Shown here: piece after piece, positions 8,584-17,783 of the stretch
Position numbering within the stretch: position 1 is the stretch's first letter
Layout: every line of letters starts with the position of its first letter
Assembly: GCF_029989365.1 (NCBI RefSeq)
Contig: NZ_JAPRAQ010000001.1
Span: 992,001 to 1,056,000 of the forward strand
Reading direction: 5' to 3'
Length of the DNA stretch: 64,000 nt
Source of the DNA: Bradyrhizobium sp. Arg816
GTDB taxonomy: Bacteria; Pseudomonadota; Alphaproteobacteria; Rhizobiales; Xanthobacteraceae
Notes under the pieces: model-generated
The model's database searches: none
What the model saw: only the letters and a program-made list of their open reading frames with translations
What the model was told of the DNA's origin: nothing
Translations under genes and position numbers: made by a program

Positions 8584-9147
8584 ATGCCGATGAAGAGCCG
8601 CCGCATCCACCTGATGGGAGCTTCGGGCTCCGGCGTGACGACGATCGGTCGCGCGCTCGCCGACCGGCTTGCGCTGCCGCATCACGACACCGACGATTAT
8701 TTCTGGCTGCCGACCGCCCCGCCCTACCAGACGACGCGCCCTGCCGCAGATCGTCTGCGCCTGATGGGCGAAATGTTTCTGCCGCGTCTCGATTGGGTGC
8801 TGAGCGGAACCGTCACCGGCTGGGGCGACGAACTCGTCCCGTTGTTCGACCTTGTCGGCTTTGTGACGACGCCGCGCGAGCTTCGCTTGCAGCGCCTGCG
8901 TGGCCGCGAGGCTACGCATTTCGGAGCTGATGCCGTCGCACAGGGCGGCTGGCGTCATGAGGAGACGGAGTCTTTTGTCGATTGGGCCTCGCGCTACGAA
9001 GCCGGCGAACGCGAGGGCCGCAGTCTCGCAAAAGATGAGGCGTGGCTCGCGGGCCTGCCCTGCCCGGTCGTGCGCATCGACGGCTCACGCCCGCTTGCGG
9101 ATCTTGTCGAGCAGCTATGCAGCGAAGCGGAGCGGTTACCCGGCTGA
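8584..9147 (+). CDS. P-loop NTPase, adenylate-kinase-like
   Basis: The 187-residue protein starts with a Walker A motif GASGSGVTTIG at residues 12-22. The Asp-rich DTDDYFWLP that follows is typical of small nucleotide or shikimate kinase-like folds. No lid domain is obvious. In similar proteins annotated as adenylate kinases or AAA ATPases the true substrate is unknown. The first ATG is at 8584 with a weak ribosome site; the ATG two codons later is possible. It lies 19 bp downstream of the TolC gene and 52 bp before the broken amidohydrolase. Confidence 0.7.
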   Translation: MPMKSRRIHLMGASGSGVTTIGRALADRLALPHHDTDDYFWLPTAPPYQTTRPAADRLRLMGEMFLPRLDWVLSGTVTGWGDELVPLFDLVGFVTTPRELRLQRLRGREATHFGADAVAQGGWRHEETESFVDWASRYEAGEREGRSLAKDEAWLAGLPCPVVRIDGSRPLADLVEQLCSEAERLPG

Positions 9148-9199
9148 TGTGATATTGTTCCGGTCCCACCTTAAAAATAACGAAGCAGGGAGAGAAACC

Positions 9200-10163
9200 A
9201 TGCTCAACCGACGCAGCGTCCTGCTTGCCTCCCTTGCCGCCGGAGTAGCCATGACCAACAAAGCTCACGCCCGTGCGGCGCAACCCGCGACGCCGGTCGA
9301 TTTCGACGTTCCGGCCCATGCCTGCGACTGCCACACTCACATCCACGGTGACGTCGAAAAGTTTCCGTTCTTCGCGGGGCGCGTTTATACGCCGGAACCG
9401 GCAAGCCCCGAGGAAATGGCGGCGCTGCACAAGGCGCTGCATATCGAGCGCGTGGTGATCGTGACACCGAGTGTCTACGGCACTGACAACTCCTCCACCT
9501 TGTTCGGCATGAAGGCGCGCGGCGCGACAGCCCGCGGGGTCGCCGTGATCGATGACGAGACGACGGAAGCCCAGCTCGACGCGATGCAGGCGGACGGTTT
9601 TCGCGGCAGTCGCATCAATCTCGCCACCGGCGGCGTCAGCGATCCGAAATGTCGGCCGCGCGCGTTTTTCGGCCGCCGTCGAGCGCATGAAGGCTCGCGG
9701 CTGGCACGTGCAGCTCTACACCACCCTGCCGATGATCTCGGCGATCAAGGAGCTCGTGCTGGCTTCGCCCGTGCCGGCCGTATTCGACCATTTCGGCGGC
9801 CTCGAGGCGTCGCTCGGACTGGAGCAGCCGGGATTTTCCGACCTGATCGCGCTCGTCAAATCCGGCAAGGCCTATGTGAAGGTCTCAGGGGCCTATCGCT
9901 CGTCGAAGCTCGCGCCCGACTATCAGGACATGGTGCCCTATGCCCGCGCGCTGATCGCGGCGAACCCGGACCGCATCGTCTGGGGCACCGACTGGCCGCA
10001 TCCGGATTCCAGCCGCGTCGAGGGACGCAAGCCCACCGACATAGCGCCGCTCTATCGGATCGACGACGGCCGGCTGCTCAACCAGCTTCCGGTGTGGGCG
10101 CCGGATGCGGAGGTGCGCAAGAAGATCCTGGTCGACAATCCCGCGCGGCTCTACGGATTCTGA
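9200..10163 (+). pseudogene. Amidohydrolase, TIM-barrel type, frameshifted
   Basis: The gene starts at ATG 9200 behind an AGGGAGAG site and encodes a signal peptide and the metal-binding motif DCHTHIHGD near residue 47. The frame is lost between 9640 and 9665. The rest of the family, from RFSAAVERMKARGW through VFDHFGG and VWGTDWPHPDSSR to the C-terminus NPARLYGF at 10163, continues in the +1 frame. One extra base, or two missing, would explain this. Intact relatives are secreted or periplasmic amidohydrolase-2 hydrolases of about 320 residues. The gene is either a recent pseudogene or carries a sequencing error; both halves are otherwise well conserved. Confidence 0.8.
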
Positions 10164-10183
10164 GGCGCGGCGGCCGCGCGCGA

Positions 10184-13100
10184 TCAGCGCGCGCGGCGGG
10201 AGAAGAAGGAAATCAGGACCGGCAAGGTCACCAGGATCACGACCGGCGCGAGCATCATGCCGGTGACGACGACGACGGCGAGCGGCTTCTGCACCTGCGA
10301 GCCGATGCCTTCCGACAGCGCCGCCGGCAGCAGGCCGACGCCGGCGACGACGCAGGTCATCAGCACCGGACGGAGCTGCAACTCGCCGGTGCGTATCACC
10401 GCGCTCATGCGGTCCATGCCTTCTTCGATCAGCTGATTGAACTGCGACAGGATGATGATGCCATCCATCACGGCGATGCCGAACAGCGCGATGAATCCGA
10501 TCGCGGCGGAGACGCTGAAGGCGGTGCCGGTGATCAACAGGCCGAGCACGCCGCCGAAGATCGCCATCGGGATCACGCTCATGGCGAGCAGCGTGTCGGT
10601 CATCGAGCCGAAATTGAACCAGAGCAGCACGCCGATCAGCGTCAGCGAGATCGGCACCACGATCGACAGCCGGCGAATCGCGTCCTGGAGATTGCCGAAC
10701 TCGCCGACCCAGTCCATGTGCGCGCCGGGCGGCAGCTGCACCTGCTCGGCGATCTTCTGCTGCGCCTCGCGGATCGCGCTGCCGAGGTCGCGCTCGCGCA
10801 CCGAGAACTTGATCGGAAGATAGCGTTCCTGCTGCTCGCGATAGATGTAGGCGGCGCCGGAGACGAGGCTGATGGTGGCGACCTCGCTCAGGGGGATCTG
10901 CGTGACGGTGCCGTTGGGGCCGGGCGCGCCGATGCGCAAATTCTGGATCGCCTCCGCGCTCCTGCGATATTCCGGCGCGAGGCGGACGATGATCGGGAAG
11001 TGACGATCGGAGCCCGGCTCGTAGAGATCGCCCGCGGTATCGCCGCCGATCGCGACCTTGATGGTGGCGTTGATGTCGCCGGGCGCGAGCCCATAGCGCG
11101 CGGCCTTGGCACGGTCGATGTCAATCTGAATGGTCGGCTGCCCGAGCGAGGTGAACACCGCAAGGTCGGTGACGCCCTGCACCGTCGCCAGCACCGACTT
11201 GATCTTGTTGGCGGTGTCGGTGAGCGCCTGGAGATCGCTGCCGAACAGCTTGATGGAGTTCTCGCCCTTCACGCCCGAGACCGCTTCGGAGACGTTGTCC
11301 TGGAGATATTGCGAGAAGTTGAATTCGACGCCGGGGAAGCGGTCGTCGAGCTGCTTCAACAGCTGCGCGGTCAACTCTTCCTTGTCGTGCGTTCCCGGCC
11401 ATTGGCTCGCGGGCTTGAGGGGGGCGAAGAACTCGGCGTTGAAGAAGCCGGCCGCGTCGGTGCCGTCATCGGGGCGGCCATGCTGCGACACCACGGATTC
11501 TACCTCGGGCCGGGCACGGATCAGCTTGCGCATCTCGTTGACGTAGGTGTTGCCTTCCTGGAGCGAGATGGTCGGCGGCAGCGTGGCGCGGATCCAGAGA
11601 TTGCCCTCTTCGAGCTTGGGCAGGAATTCCAGTCCGAGCAGGCGGCTGAGCGCCACCGTCATCAGCACCAGACCGACCGCGCCGCCGAGCATGATACCGC
11701 GGTTGGCGACGGCCCAATTCAGCACCGGCATGTAGATCCGATGCAGGATCCGCATGACCCTCGTCTCGGTCTCCTCGACATGCGCGGGCAGGATGATCGC
11801 GGACAGCGCCGGGGTCACCGTGAAGGTCGCGAGCAGTCCGCCGGCGAGCGCATAGGCATAGGTGCGCGCCATGGGTCCGAAGATGTTGCCCTCGACGCCG
11901 GACAGCGTGAACAGCGGTATGAAGGCCGCGATGATGATCGCAGCGGCAAAGAAGATCGAGCGCGACACGTCGGCGGCGGCGCTGAGGATGGCGTGACTCT
12001 TCATGCCGAACAGCGTCTCGGGCGACATCTGCTCGGATTCCGACACCGGCGTCGTCTGCGTCAGGCGGCGGAAGATCGCTTCCACCATGATGACGGTGGC
12101 GTCGACGATGAGGCCGAAATCGATGGCGCCGACCGACAGCAGATTCGCGGATTCCCCGCGTAGCACCAGGATGATCACGGCGAAGAACAGCGCGAACGGA
12201 ATCGTGGCGCCGACGATCAGCGCGCTGCGGAGATCGCCGAGGAACATCCACTGCAACAGCACGATGAGCAGGATGCCGACCACCATGTTGTGCAACACGG
12301 TGTGGGTGGTGAGTTCGATCAGGTCCCCGCGATCGTAGATGCGCTCGATGCGCACGCCGGGCGGCAGGATGCTGGAGTTGTTGATGGTTTGAACGAGCTG
12401 GTGGACGCGCTTGATGGTTGGCGAGCTTTGCTCACCGCGGCGCATCAGGACGATGCCCTGCACGATGTCGTCGGAATCGTCGATGCCGGCAATGCCGAGA
12501 CGGGGCTTTTGACCGACAGTAACGGTGGCGACGTCCTTGACCAGCACCGGATTGCCGTTGGTCTGCGAGACCATGGTGTTGGCGAGGTCGTCGATGGAAC
12601 GGATCAGGCCGACGCCGCGTACCACGGCCGATTGCTGGCCGATATTGACGGTGTTGCCGCCGACATTGACGTTGGAGTTGCTGACCGCCTGGAGCAATTG
12701 CGGCAGTGTCAGGCCGTTGGCGACCAGCTTGTTGAAATCGACCTGGAGCTCGTAGGTCTTGCTCTTGCCGCCCCAGCCGGTGACGTCGATGACGCCGGGC
12801 ACGGCGCGGAAGCGGCGCTGCAGGATCCAGTCCTGGATGGTCTTGAGATCGAGCACGCTGTAGTTCGGCGGACCGACGAGGCGGTAGCGGAAGATTTCGC
12901 CGATCGGGCTGAGCGGCGAGATCTGCGGCTGCACATTGCCCGGCAGCGGCGCGAGCTGCGCCAGGCGGTTCAAGACCTGCTGCTGCGCCTCGTCATAGGT
13001 GTAGGCGAAGGAGAACTGCAGTTTGATGTCGGAGAGGCCGTAGAGCGAGATGGTGCGGATCGTCGTGAGGTTCTTCAGACCCGCGACCTGGGTCTCGATT

Positions 13101-13300
13101 GGAATCGTGATGTAGCGCTCGATCTCTTCCGCCGACAGGCCCGGGCTCTGCGTCACGATGTCGACCATCGGCGGCGTCGGATCGGGATAGGCCTCGATGT
13201 TGAGCTGGTTGAACGCGATCAGGCCGCCGATCAGCACGGCGAAGAACATCCCGACCATCAGGAAGCGCCGGTTGACGGCAAGGGCGACGAGACGATCCAT
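10184..13300 (-). CDS. Heavy-metal efflux RND pump, CusA/CzcA family
   Basis: The 1038-residue inner-membrane proton antiporter has the 12-helix RND layout with two large periplasmic loops. The helix-4 motif DFGLIVDATVIMVE, around residues 390-410, keeps the two Asp and the Glu that are diagnostic of metal-exporting HME-RND pumps rather than drug pumps. It should export a divalent or monovalent metal across both membranes together with an adaptor and an outer-membrane channel. The adaptor gene lies directly upstream (29-bp gap) on the same strand. The usual third gene, a CusC/CzcC channel, is absent here. The metal cannot be named from the sequence. Confidence 0.92.
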   Translation of the reverse strand: MDRLVALAVNRRFLMVGMFFAVLIGGLIAFNQLNIEAYPDPTPPMVDIVTQSPGLSAEEIERYITIPIETQVAGLKNLTTIRTISLYGLSDIKLQFSFAYTYDEAQQQVLNRLAQLAPLPGNVQPQISPLSPIGEIFRYRLVGPPNYSVLDLKTIQDWILQRRFRAVPGVIDVTGWGGKSKTYELQVDFNKLVANGLTLPQLLQAVSNSNVNVGGNTVNIGQQSAVVRGVGLIRSIDDLANTMVSQTNGNPVLVKDVATVTVGQKPRLGIAGIDDSDDIVQGIVLMRRGEQSSPTIKRVHQLVQTINNSSILPPGVRIERIYDRGDLIELTTHTVLHNMVVGILLIVLLQWMFLGDLRSALIVGATIPFALFFAVIILVLRGESANLLSVGAIDFGLIVDATVIMVEAIFRRLTQTTPVSESEQMSPETLFGMKSHAILSAAADVSRSIFFAAAIIIAAFIPLFTLSGVEGNIFGPMARTYAYALAGGLLATFTVTPALSAIILPAHVEETETRVMRILHRIYMPVLNWAVANRGIMLGGAVGLVLMTVALSRLLGLEFLPKLEEGNLWIRATLPPTISLQEGNTYVNEMRKLIRARPEVESVVSQHGRPDDGTDAAGFFNAEFFAPLKPASQWPGTHDKEELTAQLLKQLDDRFPGVEFNFSQYLQDNVSEAVSGVKGENSIKLFGSDLQALTDTANKIKSVLATVQGVTDLAVFTSLGQPTIQIDIDRAKAARYGLAPGDINATIKVAIGGDTAGDLYEPGSDRHFPIIVRLAPEYRRSAEAIQNLRIGAPGPNGTVTQIPLSEVATISLVSGAAYIYREQQERYLPIKFSVRERDLGSAIREAQQKIAEQVQLPPGAHMDWVGEFGNLQDAIRRLSIVVPISLTLIGVLLWFNFGSMTDTLLAMSVIPMAIFGGVLGLLITGTAFSVSAAIGFIALFGIAVMDGIIILSQFNQLIEEGMDRMSAVIRTGELQLRPVLMTCVVAGVGLLPAALSEGIGSQVQKPLAVVVVTGMMLAPVVILVTLPVLISFFSRRAR

Positions 13301-13329
13301 TCAGGTCTTCAATTTTCTTGGGTCGTCAA

Positions 13330-14574
13330 TCAGCTACCGGACGCCGCGCGGTCGATGAACAGGCTGCCCTTGGTGACGACCTGCTCGCCTGGCTTCAGAT
13401 TGCTGGTGACCTCGACGAAATTGCCATTGATGAGGCCGGTCTTGATCTGGCGCAGCTCGACCGACTTGTCCTCGCGCGCGACCCAGATGCGGACCTTGTC
13501 GGCCTCGTAGATCAGCGCCTGCTTCGGCACCGCCGGCGCGGCACGGTCGCCGGCCGAATAGATCGTGACGTTGGCGAACATTTCCGGCTTGAGCAGGCCG
13601 TCCTTGTTGTCGATGGTGGCGCGAACCAGCAGGCGGCGCGTGTTGGGATCGATTGCGGCGGCGACGTAGTTGATCTTGGCGGTCAGGGGGTGGCCCGGCA
13701 GCGCCATCACGTTGACGCTGATGTCCTGCCCGATGCACACCGCGGCCGCATCGCTCTCGCGCACGAAGGCGGTGAGCCAGACCGTGGAGAGGTCGCCGAT
13801 CACGAACACCGGGTCGCTGGCGCCGGAATTGACGTACTGGCCCGGACCGATCTTGCGCTGCACGACGGTGCCGGAGATCGGCGAGTAGATCGTGATCTCC
13901 CGATCGATGACGCCCTTGTCCTGGAATGCCTTGATGGTCTCGTCGGTGAAGCCGAGGATGCGCAGCTTGTTGCGCGCGGCCTCCAGCGCCGTCCCCGAGG
14001 AGCGCACGTCGTTCTGCGCCTGGACCTGGGTCGTTTCGGCCTGCTGATAGTCCTTCAGCGGGATGGCGCGGCCCTCATAGAGGTCCTTGGCGCGCCTGAA
14101 CTGGATGTCGGCAAGATCGATCGCAGACTTCGCCTTGTTCTGCGCGGTCATCGCCGCGATGAAATCGTTCTGGGCCTGCACGGTGTCGGCGGCCTCGATT
14201 GTGAACAGCGGTTGGCCTTGCTTCAGCATCTCGCCCGGCTTGGCGAGCAGCTTGGTCACCCGGCCCGCATAGGGCGAGAACACCGGCGTCGAGCGATCCT
14301 CATCGACCGCGACCTTGCCCTCGGTGACATATTCGGCCCGGAAGGTCTTGGCCTTGACCGGCTCGATCGTCAGCGTCGCCCATTCGGACGGCGTCGGCGT
14401 GAAATTCTGCGCATTCCTGCGCGACTGGCTGGAGATCTCGGAGTGGCTCTTCTCCTTGGCCCCCACGCGCATGAAGCCATAGGCACCGGCGCAGGCGAGT
14501 GCCAGTAAAACTACGGATGTGATCATCCGTTGTTTTGTAAACACCTGCAATCGCTTGGTATTTTCAACTACCAT
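13330..14574 (-). CDS. Periplasmic adaptor of heavy-metal RND efflux, CusB/CzcB type
   Basis: The 414-residue membrane-fusion protein bridges the RND pump to an outer-membrane channel. It has an N-terminal membrane anchor (VVLLALACAGAYGFM), a lipoyl/barrel-sandwich half VFSPYAGRVTKLLAKPGEML, a coiled-coil hairpin (about residues 125-200), the second lipoyl half IYSPISGTVVQRKIGPGQYV, and beta-barrel and membrane-proximal domains. It is 29 bp upstream of the pump gene and forms an operon with it. No histidine-rich metal-binding extension is visible at the N-terminus, unlike some CzcB proteins. Confidence 0.9.
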   Translation of the reverse strand: MVVENTKRLQVFTKQRMITSVVLLALACAGAYGFMRVGAKEKSHSEISSQSRRNAQNFTPTPSEWATLTIEPVKAKTFRAEYVTEGKVAVDEDRSTPVFSPYAGRVTKLLAKPGEMLKQGQPLFTIEAADTVQAQNDFIAAMTAQNKAKSAIDLADIQFRRAKDLYEGRAIPLKDYQQAETTQVQAQNDVRSSGTALEAARNKLRILGFTDETIKAFQDKGVIDREITIYSPISGTVVQRKIGPGQYVNSGASDPVFVIGDLSTVWLTAFVRESDAAAVCIGQDISVNVMALPGHPLTAKINYVAAAIDPNTRRLLVRATIDNKDGLLKPEMFANVTIYSAGDRAAPAVPKQALIYEADKVRIWVAREDKSVELRQIKTGLINGNFVEVTSNLKPGEQVVTKGSLFIDRAASGS

Positions 14575-14719
14575 GGGGCCCGGTCAAGTCTGCGACGATC
14601 TCGGCAGACGCCTGCCTTATCGGTCGCGCTAATAGTGCTGAATTGGGATTTCAAACAACCTAAAAAACGCCAGCCACCTTTCCGTTTGCGTTAAAATATT
14701 GCATCGCGTCAGCTTCACG

Positions 14720-16132
14720 TCAGTTTCGAGCCGGCCACTGTGGCGGATGACTGCCGAGCGGCATCGCCGGGCGGCTCCATCGCGCCGGCGTGGTCGACAG
14801 CAGCGCGGAATGGCGCACCGCCTTCAACGTGCCGAAGCCAGATGGCATGGGCTCGATGAATGCAGCATGTACGGCCTCGCCCGTAAGATCCGGGGTGTCC
14901 AGGCCGCCATCGAGCCGGCCGAGATTCCACAGCCAGCGTCCGGTCTGCGCCAGCGATACGCGCACGTGCCAGCTCCCGCCCTCGCGGGCCTGGCGTGCCT
15001 TGGCCATCATCGCGCCGAACGCCATCAGATAGCCGGTGGCATGATCGAGCATCTGCGCCGGCAATTCCTTGGGACCGTCGATGCCGGCGGCCTGCCCCTC
15101 GGCGTGGTTGAAGCCCGTCGTGGTCTGCACCAGTGAATCGAAACCGCGCCGCTCCGCCCAGGGGCCGGCATGGCCATAGGCCGAGAGCGTGACATAGACG
15201 ATGCCGGGATTGATGCTCGCTGCATCCTCCGGCGCAAACCCGAGAGCGGCGAGCGCGCGCGGGCGATAGCCTTGCGAGAAGATGTCGGCGCCCTTCACCA
15301 GCTCGCGCAGCTGCGCCCTGCCCGCCTCGCTCTTCAGCTCGACCAACGTGGTGAGCTTGCCGCGGCCGGTGTCGATGGTGAGCCAGGGAATTGCCGGCAA
15401 CTCCGGCCCCGAGACGAGCAGCACATCCGCGCCGTGCGCGGCGAGCGTGCGGCCGGCAACGGGGCCTGCGATGACGCGCGAAAGATCGAGCACGCGCAGG
15501 CCGGACAGCGGACGATCGCCGTTCGACAATCCCTGCGGCCATGGCTTGGGCGGGGCCTCGCCGATCTTCTCGATCGAGACCAGCGGCAGTTCGGCGAGCG
15601 CGCGCGCCTGTGGCAGCGCGGACCATTCGTCGTAGGAGCGCATCAGGGCGACGACGCCGCCCGCGGCATAGGCCGCAGTTTCAAAATCCTCGCCCTTCCA
15701 TTGCATCAACGCGGCCTGAACCTTGTCGCGCTCGGGCTCGCAGCCGAGGACCTTGCAGACGGCGTCGCGATGATGCGGGAAATTGGTGTGGCAGCGGACG
15801 AAGCGGTTGTCGCCGGTTTTGTAGACGCCGGCGATGGCGTCCCAGGCCGGCGGCGGCGGCTTGTCGTCGAGGCGCAAATAGCGCTCCGAACGGCATTCGG
15901 CGACGGCGTGACGCATGTCGACGGAGACGTCCTGCGTCTCACCGCTGCGCAGTCTCCAGATTTCGGCCGCGGCAAGACCGGCGGCGGCGATCGTCGTCTG
16001 TCCGGCGACGGCGACGCGAAACGAGGACGGAATTTGCGGCTCCTCGCCGGTCAGCCGCACGCGTTCGAGCGCGGCCTTGTCGCCGCCGATGGAGGTCCAG
16101 AGATCCTTGAGAATATCGGCGGGGCTTTGCAT
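14720..16132 (-). CDS. CoA transferase, family III (CaiB/BaiF)
   Basis: The 470-residue protein has the interlocked class III CoA-transferase layout. The N-terminal part contains SVDMRHAVAECRSERYLRL. The core is LRVLDLSRVIAGPVAGRTLA, with VYVTLSAYGHAGPWAERRGF and the candidate catalytic Asp in QMLDHATGY. It would move CoA between carboxylic acids, substrates unknown. The start is placed at ATG 16132 (MQSPADILKD) after a GGGAGAG site. It has no operon partners, and the 145 bp separating it from the metal-efflux adaptor gene contain nothing recognisable. Confidence 0.88.
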   Translation of the reverse strand: MQSPADILKDLWTSIGGDKAALERVRLTGEEPQIPSSFRVAVAGQTTIAAAGLAAAEIWRLRSGETQDVSVDMRHAVAECRSERYLRLDDKPPPPAWDAIAGVYKTGDNRFVRCHTNFPHHRDAVCKVLGCEPERDKVQAALMQWKGEDFETAAYAAGGVVALMRSYDEWSALPQARALAELPLVSIEKIGEAPPKPWPQGLSNGDRPLSGLRVLDLSRVIAGPVAGRTLAAHGADVLLVSGPELPAIPWLTIDTGRGKLTTLVELKSEAGRAQLRELVKGADIFSQGYRPRALAALGFAPEDAASINPGIVYVTLSAYGHAGPWAERRGFDSLVQTTTGFNHAEGQAAGIDGPKELPAQMLDHATGYLMAFGAMMAKARQAREGGSWHVRVSLAQTGRWLWNLGRLDGGLDTPDLTGEAVHAAFIEPMPSGFGTLKAVRHSALLSTTPARWSRPAMPLGSHPPQWPARN

Positions 16133-16245
16133 GACCGCTTCTCTCCCTTTCAGATTTGAGCATGATCCTTTCGGAAATCCGCTGCGCATTTTTCGGATCA
16201 TGCTGTAGTTTTCGCGACCATGTCATGATCGCAGAAAGGAATGCA

Positions 16246-16533
16246 ATGGCCGCCGTAGATCCCCTCACCGCAGGCGCCGTGTTCATCGCAACGGCGGCCA
16301 CCGACGCAGTCTATGTCATGTTCACCTCGGCCGTGATCGCGCGCAAGCGCGTGCCGGCGGCGAACTGGAGCGCGGTCTGGTACCTGCTCTCCTCCTACGC
16401 CGTGATCAGCTACACCGAAAACCCGTTCTATGTCGCTTTCGCGGCGATCGGCTCCTGGGCCGGCGCCTACGCCTCGCTGACCTTCCTGCACCGCCCGCCC
16501 GGCGGCCCGCCGGTGGGAGCGGCACCGGAGTGA
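16246..16533 (+). CDS. Small integral membrane protein of unknown function
   Basis: The 95-residue protein begins at ATG 16246, chosen because GAAAGGA lies just upstream. Three hydrophobic helices are visible (AGAVFIATAATDAVYVMF, WSAVWYLLSSYAVISY, PFYVAFAAIGSWAGAYASL). No domain is recognised. It is followed directly by an interspersed palindromic repeat. Confidence 0.7.
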   Translation: MAAVDPLTAGAVFIATAATDAVYVMFTSAVIARKRVPAANWSAVWYLLSSYAVISYTENPFYVAFAAIGSWAGAYASLTFLHRPPGGPPVGAAPE

Positions 16534-16554
16534 GGGGGCGCTGATTCCACAGCC

Positions 16555-16638
16555 GTCATTGCGAGCGCAGCGAAGCAATCCAGAGTCTTTCCATGGAGAC
16601 AGTCTGGATTGCTTCGTCGCTTCGCTCCTCGCAATGAC
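16555..16638. repeat. Interspersed palindromic repeat, copy 1
   Basis: An 84-bp imperfect inverted repeat opens with GTCATTGCGAGCGCAGCGAA and closes with its near-complement ending GCAATGAC, around a 20-base loop. Copies 2 and 3 are at 17695 and 35858. It is intergenic and non-coding, of the REP/BIME type common in this genus. It may act as a transcript-end structure. Confidence 0.85.
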
Positions 16639-16709
16639 GGCGTGGAGGCTTCTGCGTCTCGTTTGAAACGGCTACACTCCCGGCTACCAACAAAAAGGAA
16701 AACCAAACA

Positions 16710-17480
16710 ATGGATCTCGGTCTCAAAAACAAAAACGCCATCGTCCTCGGCGGCACACGCGGCATCGGGCGGGCGATTGCAACGACGCTGGCCGGCGAAG
16801 GCGCCAATGTCGCGGTGTGCGCGCGCAACGCGGATCAGGTTGCGGCGACCGTCACTGAACTCAAGGCAAGCGGGATCCGCGCCAGCGGCGGACCGGTCGA
16901 CGTCACCGACGGCGCGGCGCTGAAATCCTGGATCGAGACTGCTGCAAAGGAGCTTGGCGGTGTCGACCTGCTGTTCGCCAATGCCGGCGCGATGGCGCAG
17001 GGCCATGATGCGGCGTCCTGGGAGCAGAACTTCCGGCTCGACGTGCTCGGCGCCGTGCATGCGTTCGACGCCGCGCGGCCATTCCTCGAGGCCAGCGGCG
17101 AAAAGAGCGGCGACGCCGCCTTCGTCATCATCTCCTCGATTTCGGCGGCGCAGGCCGATCTCGCCAGCTCCTACGGCCCGATCAAGGCGGCGCTGATCCA
17201 CATGGCCAAGGGATTGGCGCGGCAATACGCCAAGAAGAAGATCCGCGTCAACGTGGTGTCGCCGGGCACGGTCTATTTCAAGGGCGGCGTCTGGAACATG
17301 ATCGAGCAGAACATGCCGGAGCGCTACAATGACGCGATGAAGCGCAATCCGACGGGCCGCATGGCAACGCCGCAGGAGATCGCAAGCGCGGCGGTGTTTC
17401 TGGCGAGCCCGGTGTCGGGCTTCACCACCGGCTCCAATCTCGTCGTGGATGGCGCGATTTCGAACCGGGTGAATTTCTAG
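16710..17480 (+). CDS. SDR family NAD(P)-dependent oxidoreductase
   Basis: The 256-residue protein is a classical short-chain dehydrogenase. The cofactor site is GGTRGIGRAIATTLAGEG near residue 12, followed by NAGAMAQ. The catalytic Ser lies in IISSISAAQ and the catalytic Tyr and Lys in SYGPIKAAL (YxxxK). The C-terminal ASPVSGFTTGSNLVVDGA is typical. The substrate cannot be predicted. It stands alone, bracketed on both sides by interspersed repeats. Confidence 0.93.
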   Translation: MDLGLKNKNAIVLGGTRGIGRAIATTLAGEGANVAVCARNADQVAATVTELKASGIRASGGPVDVTDGAALKSWIETAAKELGGVDLLFANAGAMAQGHDAASWEQNFRLDVLGAVHAFDAARPFLEASGEKSGDAAFVIISSISAAQADLASSYGPIKAALIHMAKGLARQYAKKKIRVNVVSPGTVYFKGGVWNMIEQNMPERYNDAMKRNPTGRMATPQEIASAAVFLASPVSGFTTGSNLVVDGAISNRVNF

Positions 17481-17489
17481 AGGGGGCAC

Positions 17490-17672
17490 TCTGTCATCGC
17501 CCGGCTTGACCGGGCGACCCAGTATTCCAGAGACGGCTCGGCTAGAGCCGAGGGGCCGCAGCGTACTGGATACCCCGCTTGCCGCCTACGCTAAAGCTTC
17601 GGCGGCCCTGGACCTCAGCCCCGGCGAAGCCTTGGCGTAGCCGGGTCGCGGGGTATGACACCGAGAGTGTGA
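17490..17672. repeat. Complex palindromic repeat stretch
   Basis: The 303-bp interval after the dehydrogenase gene contains no gene. It begins with TCATCGCCCGGCTTGACCGG, a short hairpin, followed by nested inverted repeats around GGCTCGGCTAGAGCCG and a further GC-rich block ending in GGGGTATGAC. This is the mosaic type of intergenic repeat seen in Bradyrhizobium. Copy 2 of the 84-bp palindrome follows at once. Confidence 0.7.
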
Positions 17673-17694
17673 CACGGCCCGGCTCAACAAGCTC

Positions 17695-17770
17695 GTCATT
17701 GCGAGCGCAGCGAAGCAATCCAGATTGTCGCAGATACAGTCTGGATCGCTTCGTCGCTTCGTTCCTCGCG
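17695..17770. repeat. Interspersed palindromic repeat, copy 2 (truncated)
   Basis: The first arm, GTCATTGCGAGCGCAGCGAA, is identical to copy 1. The second arm decays after TTCCTCGCGG and lacks the closing CAATGAC. It is therefore a degraded copy. Confidence 0.8.
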
Positions 17771-17783
17771 GAGGCTCAGGCAC

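Noticed and set aside
7083..8606. 507-residue minus-strand reading frame over the TolC-type gene
   Set aside because: It is the antisense of a well-supported gene, rich in Arg, Gly and Ala, without a domain. GC-rich codon bias keeps such frames open.
8900..12163. 1087-codon plus-strand open frame
   Set aside because: Only its 9200-9660 part is real (the amidohydrolase N-terminus). The rest is out of frame with the amidohydrolase and antisense to the metal RND pump.
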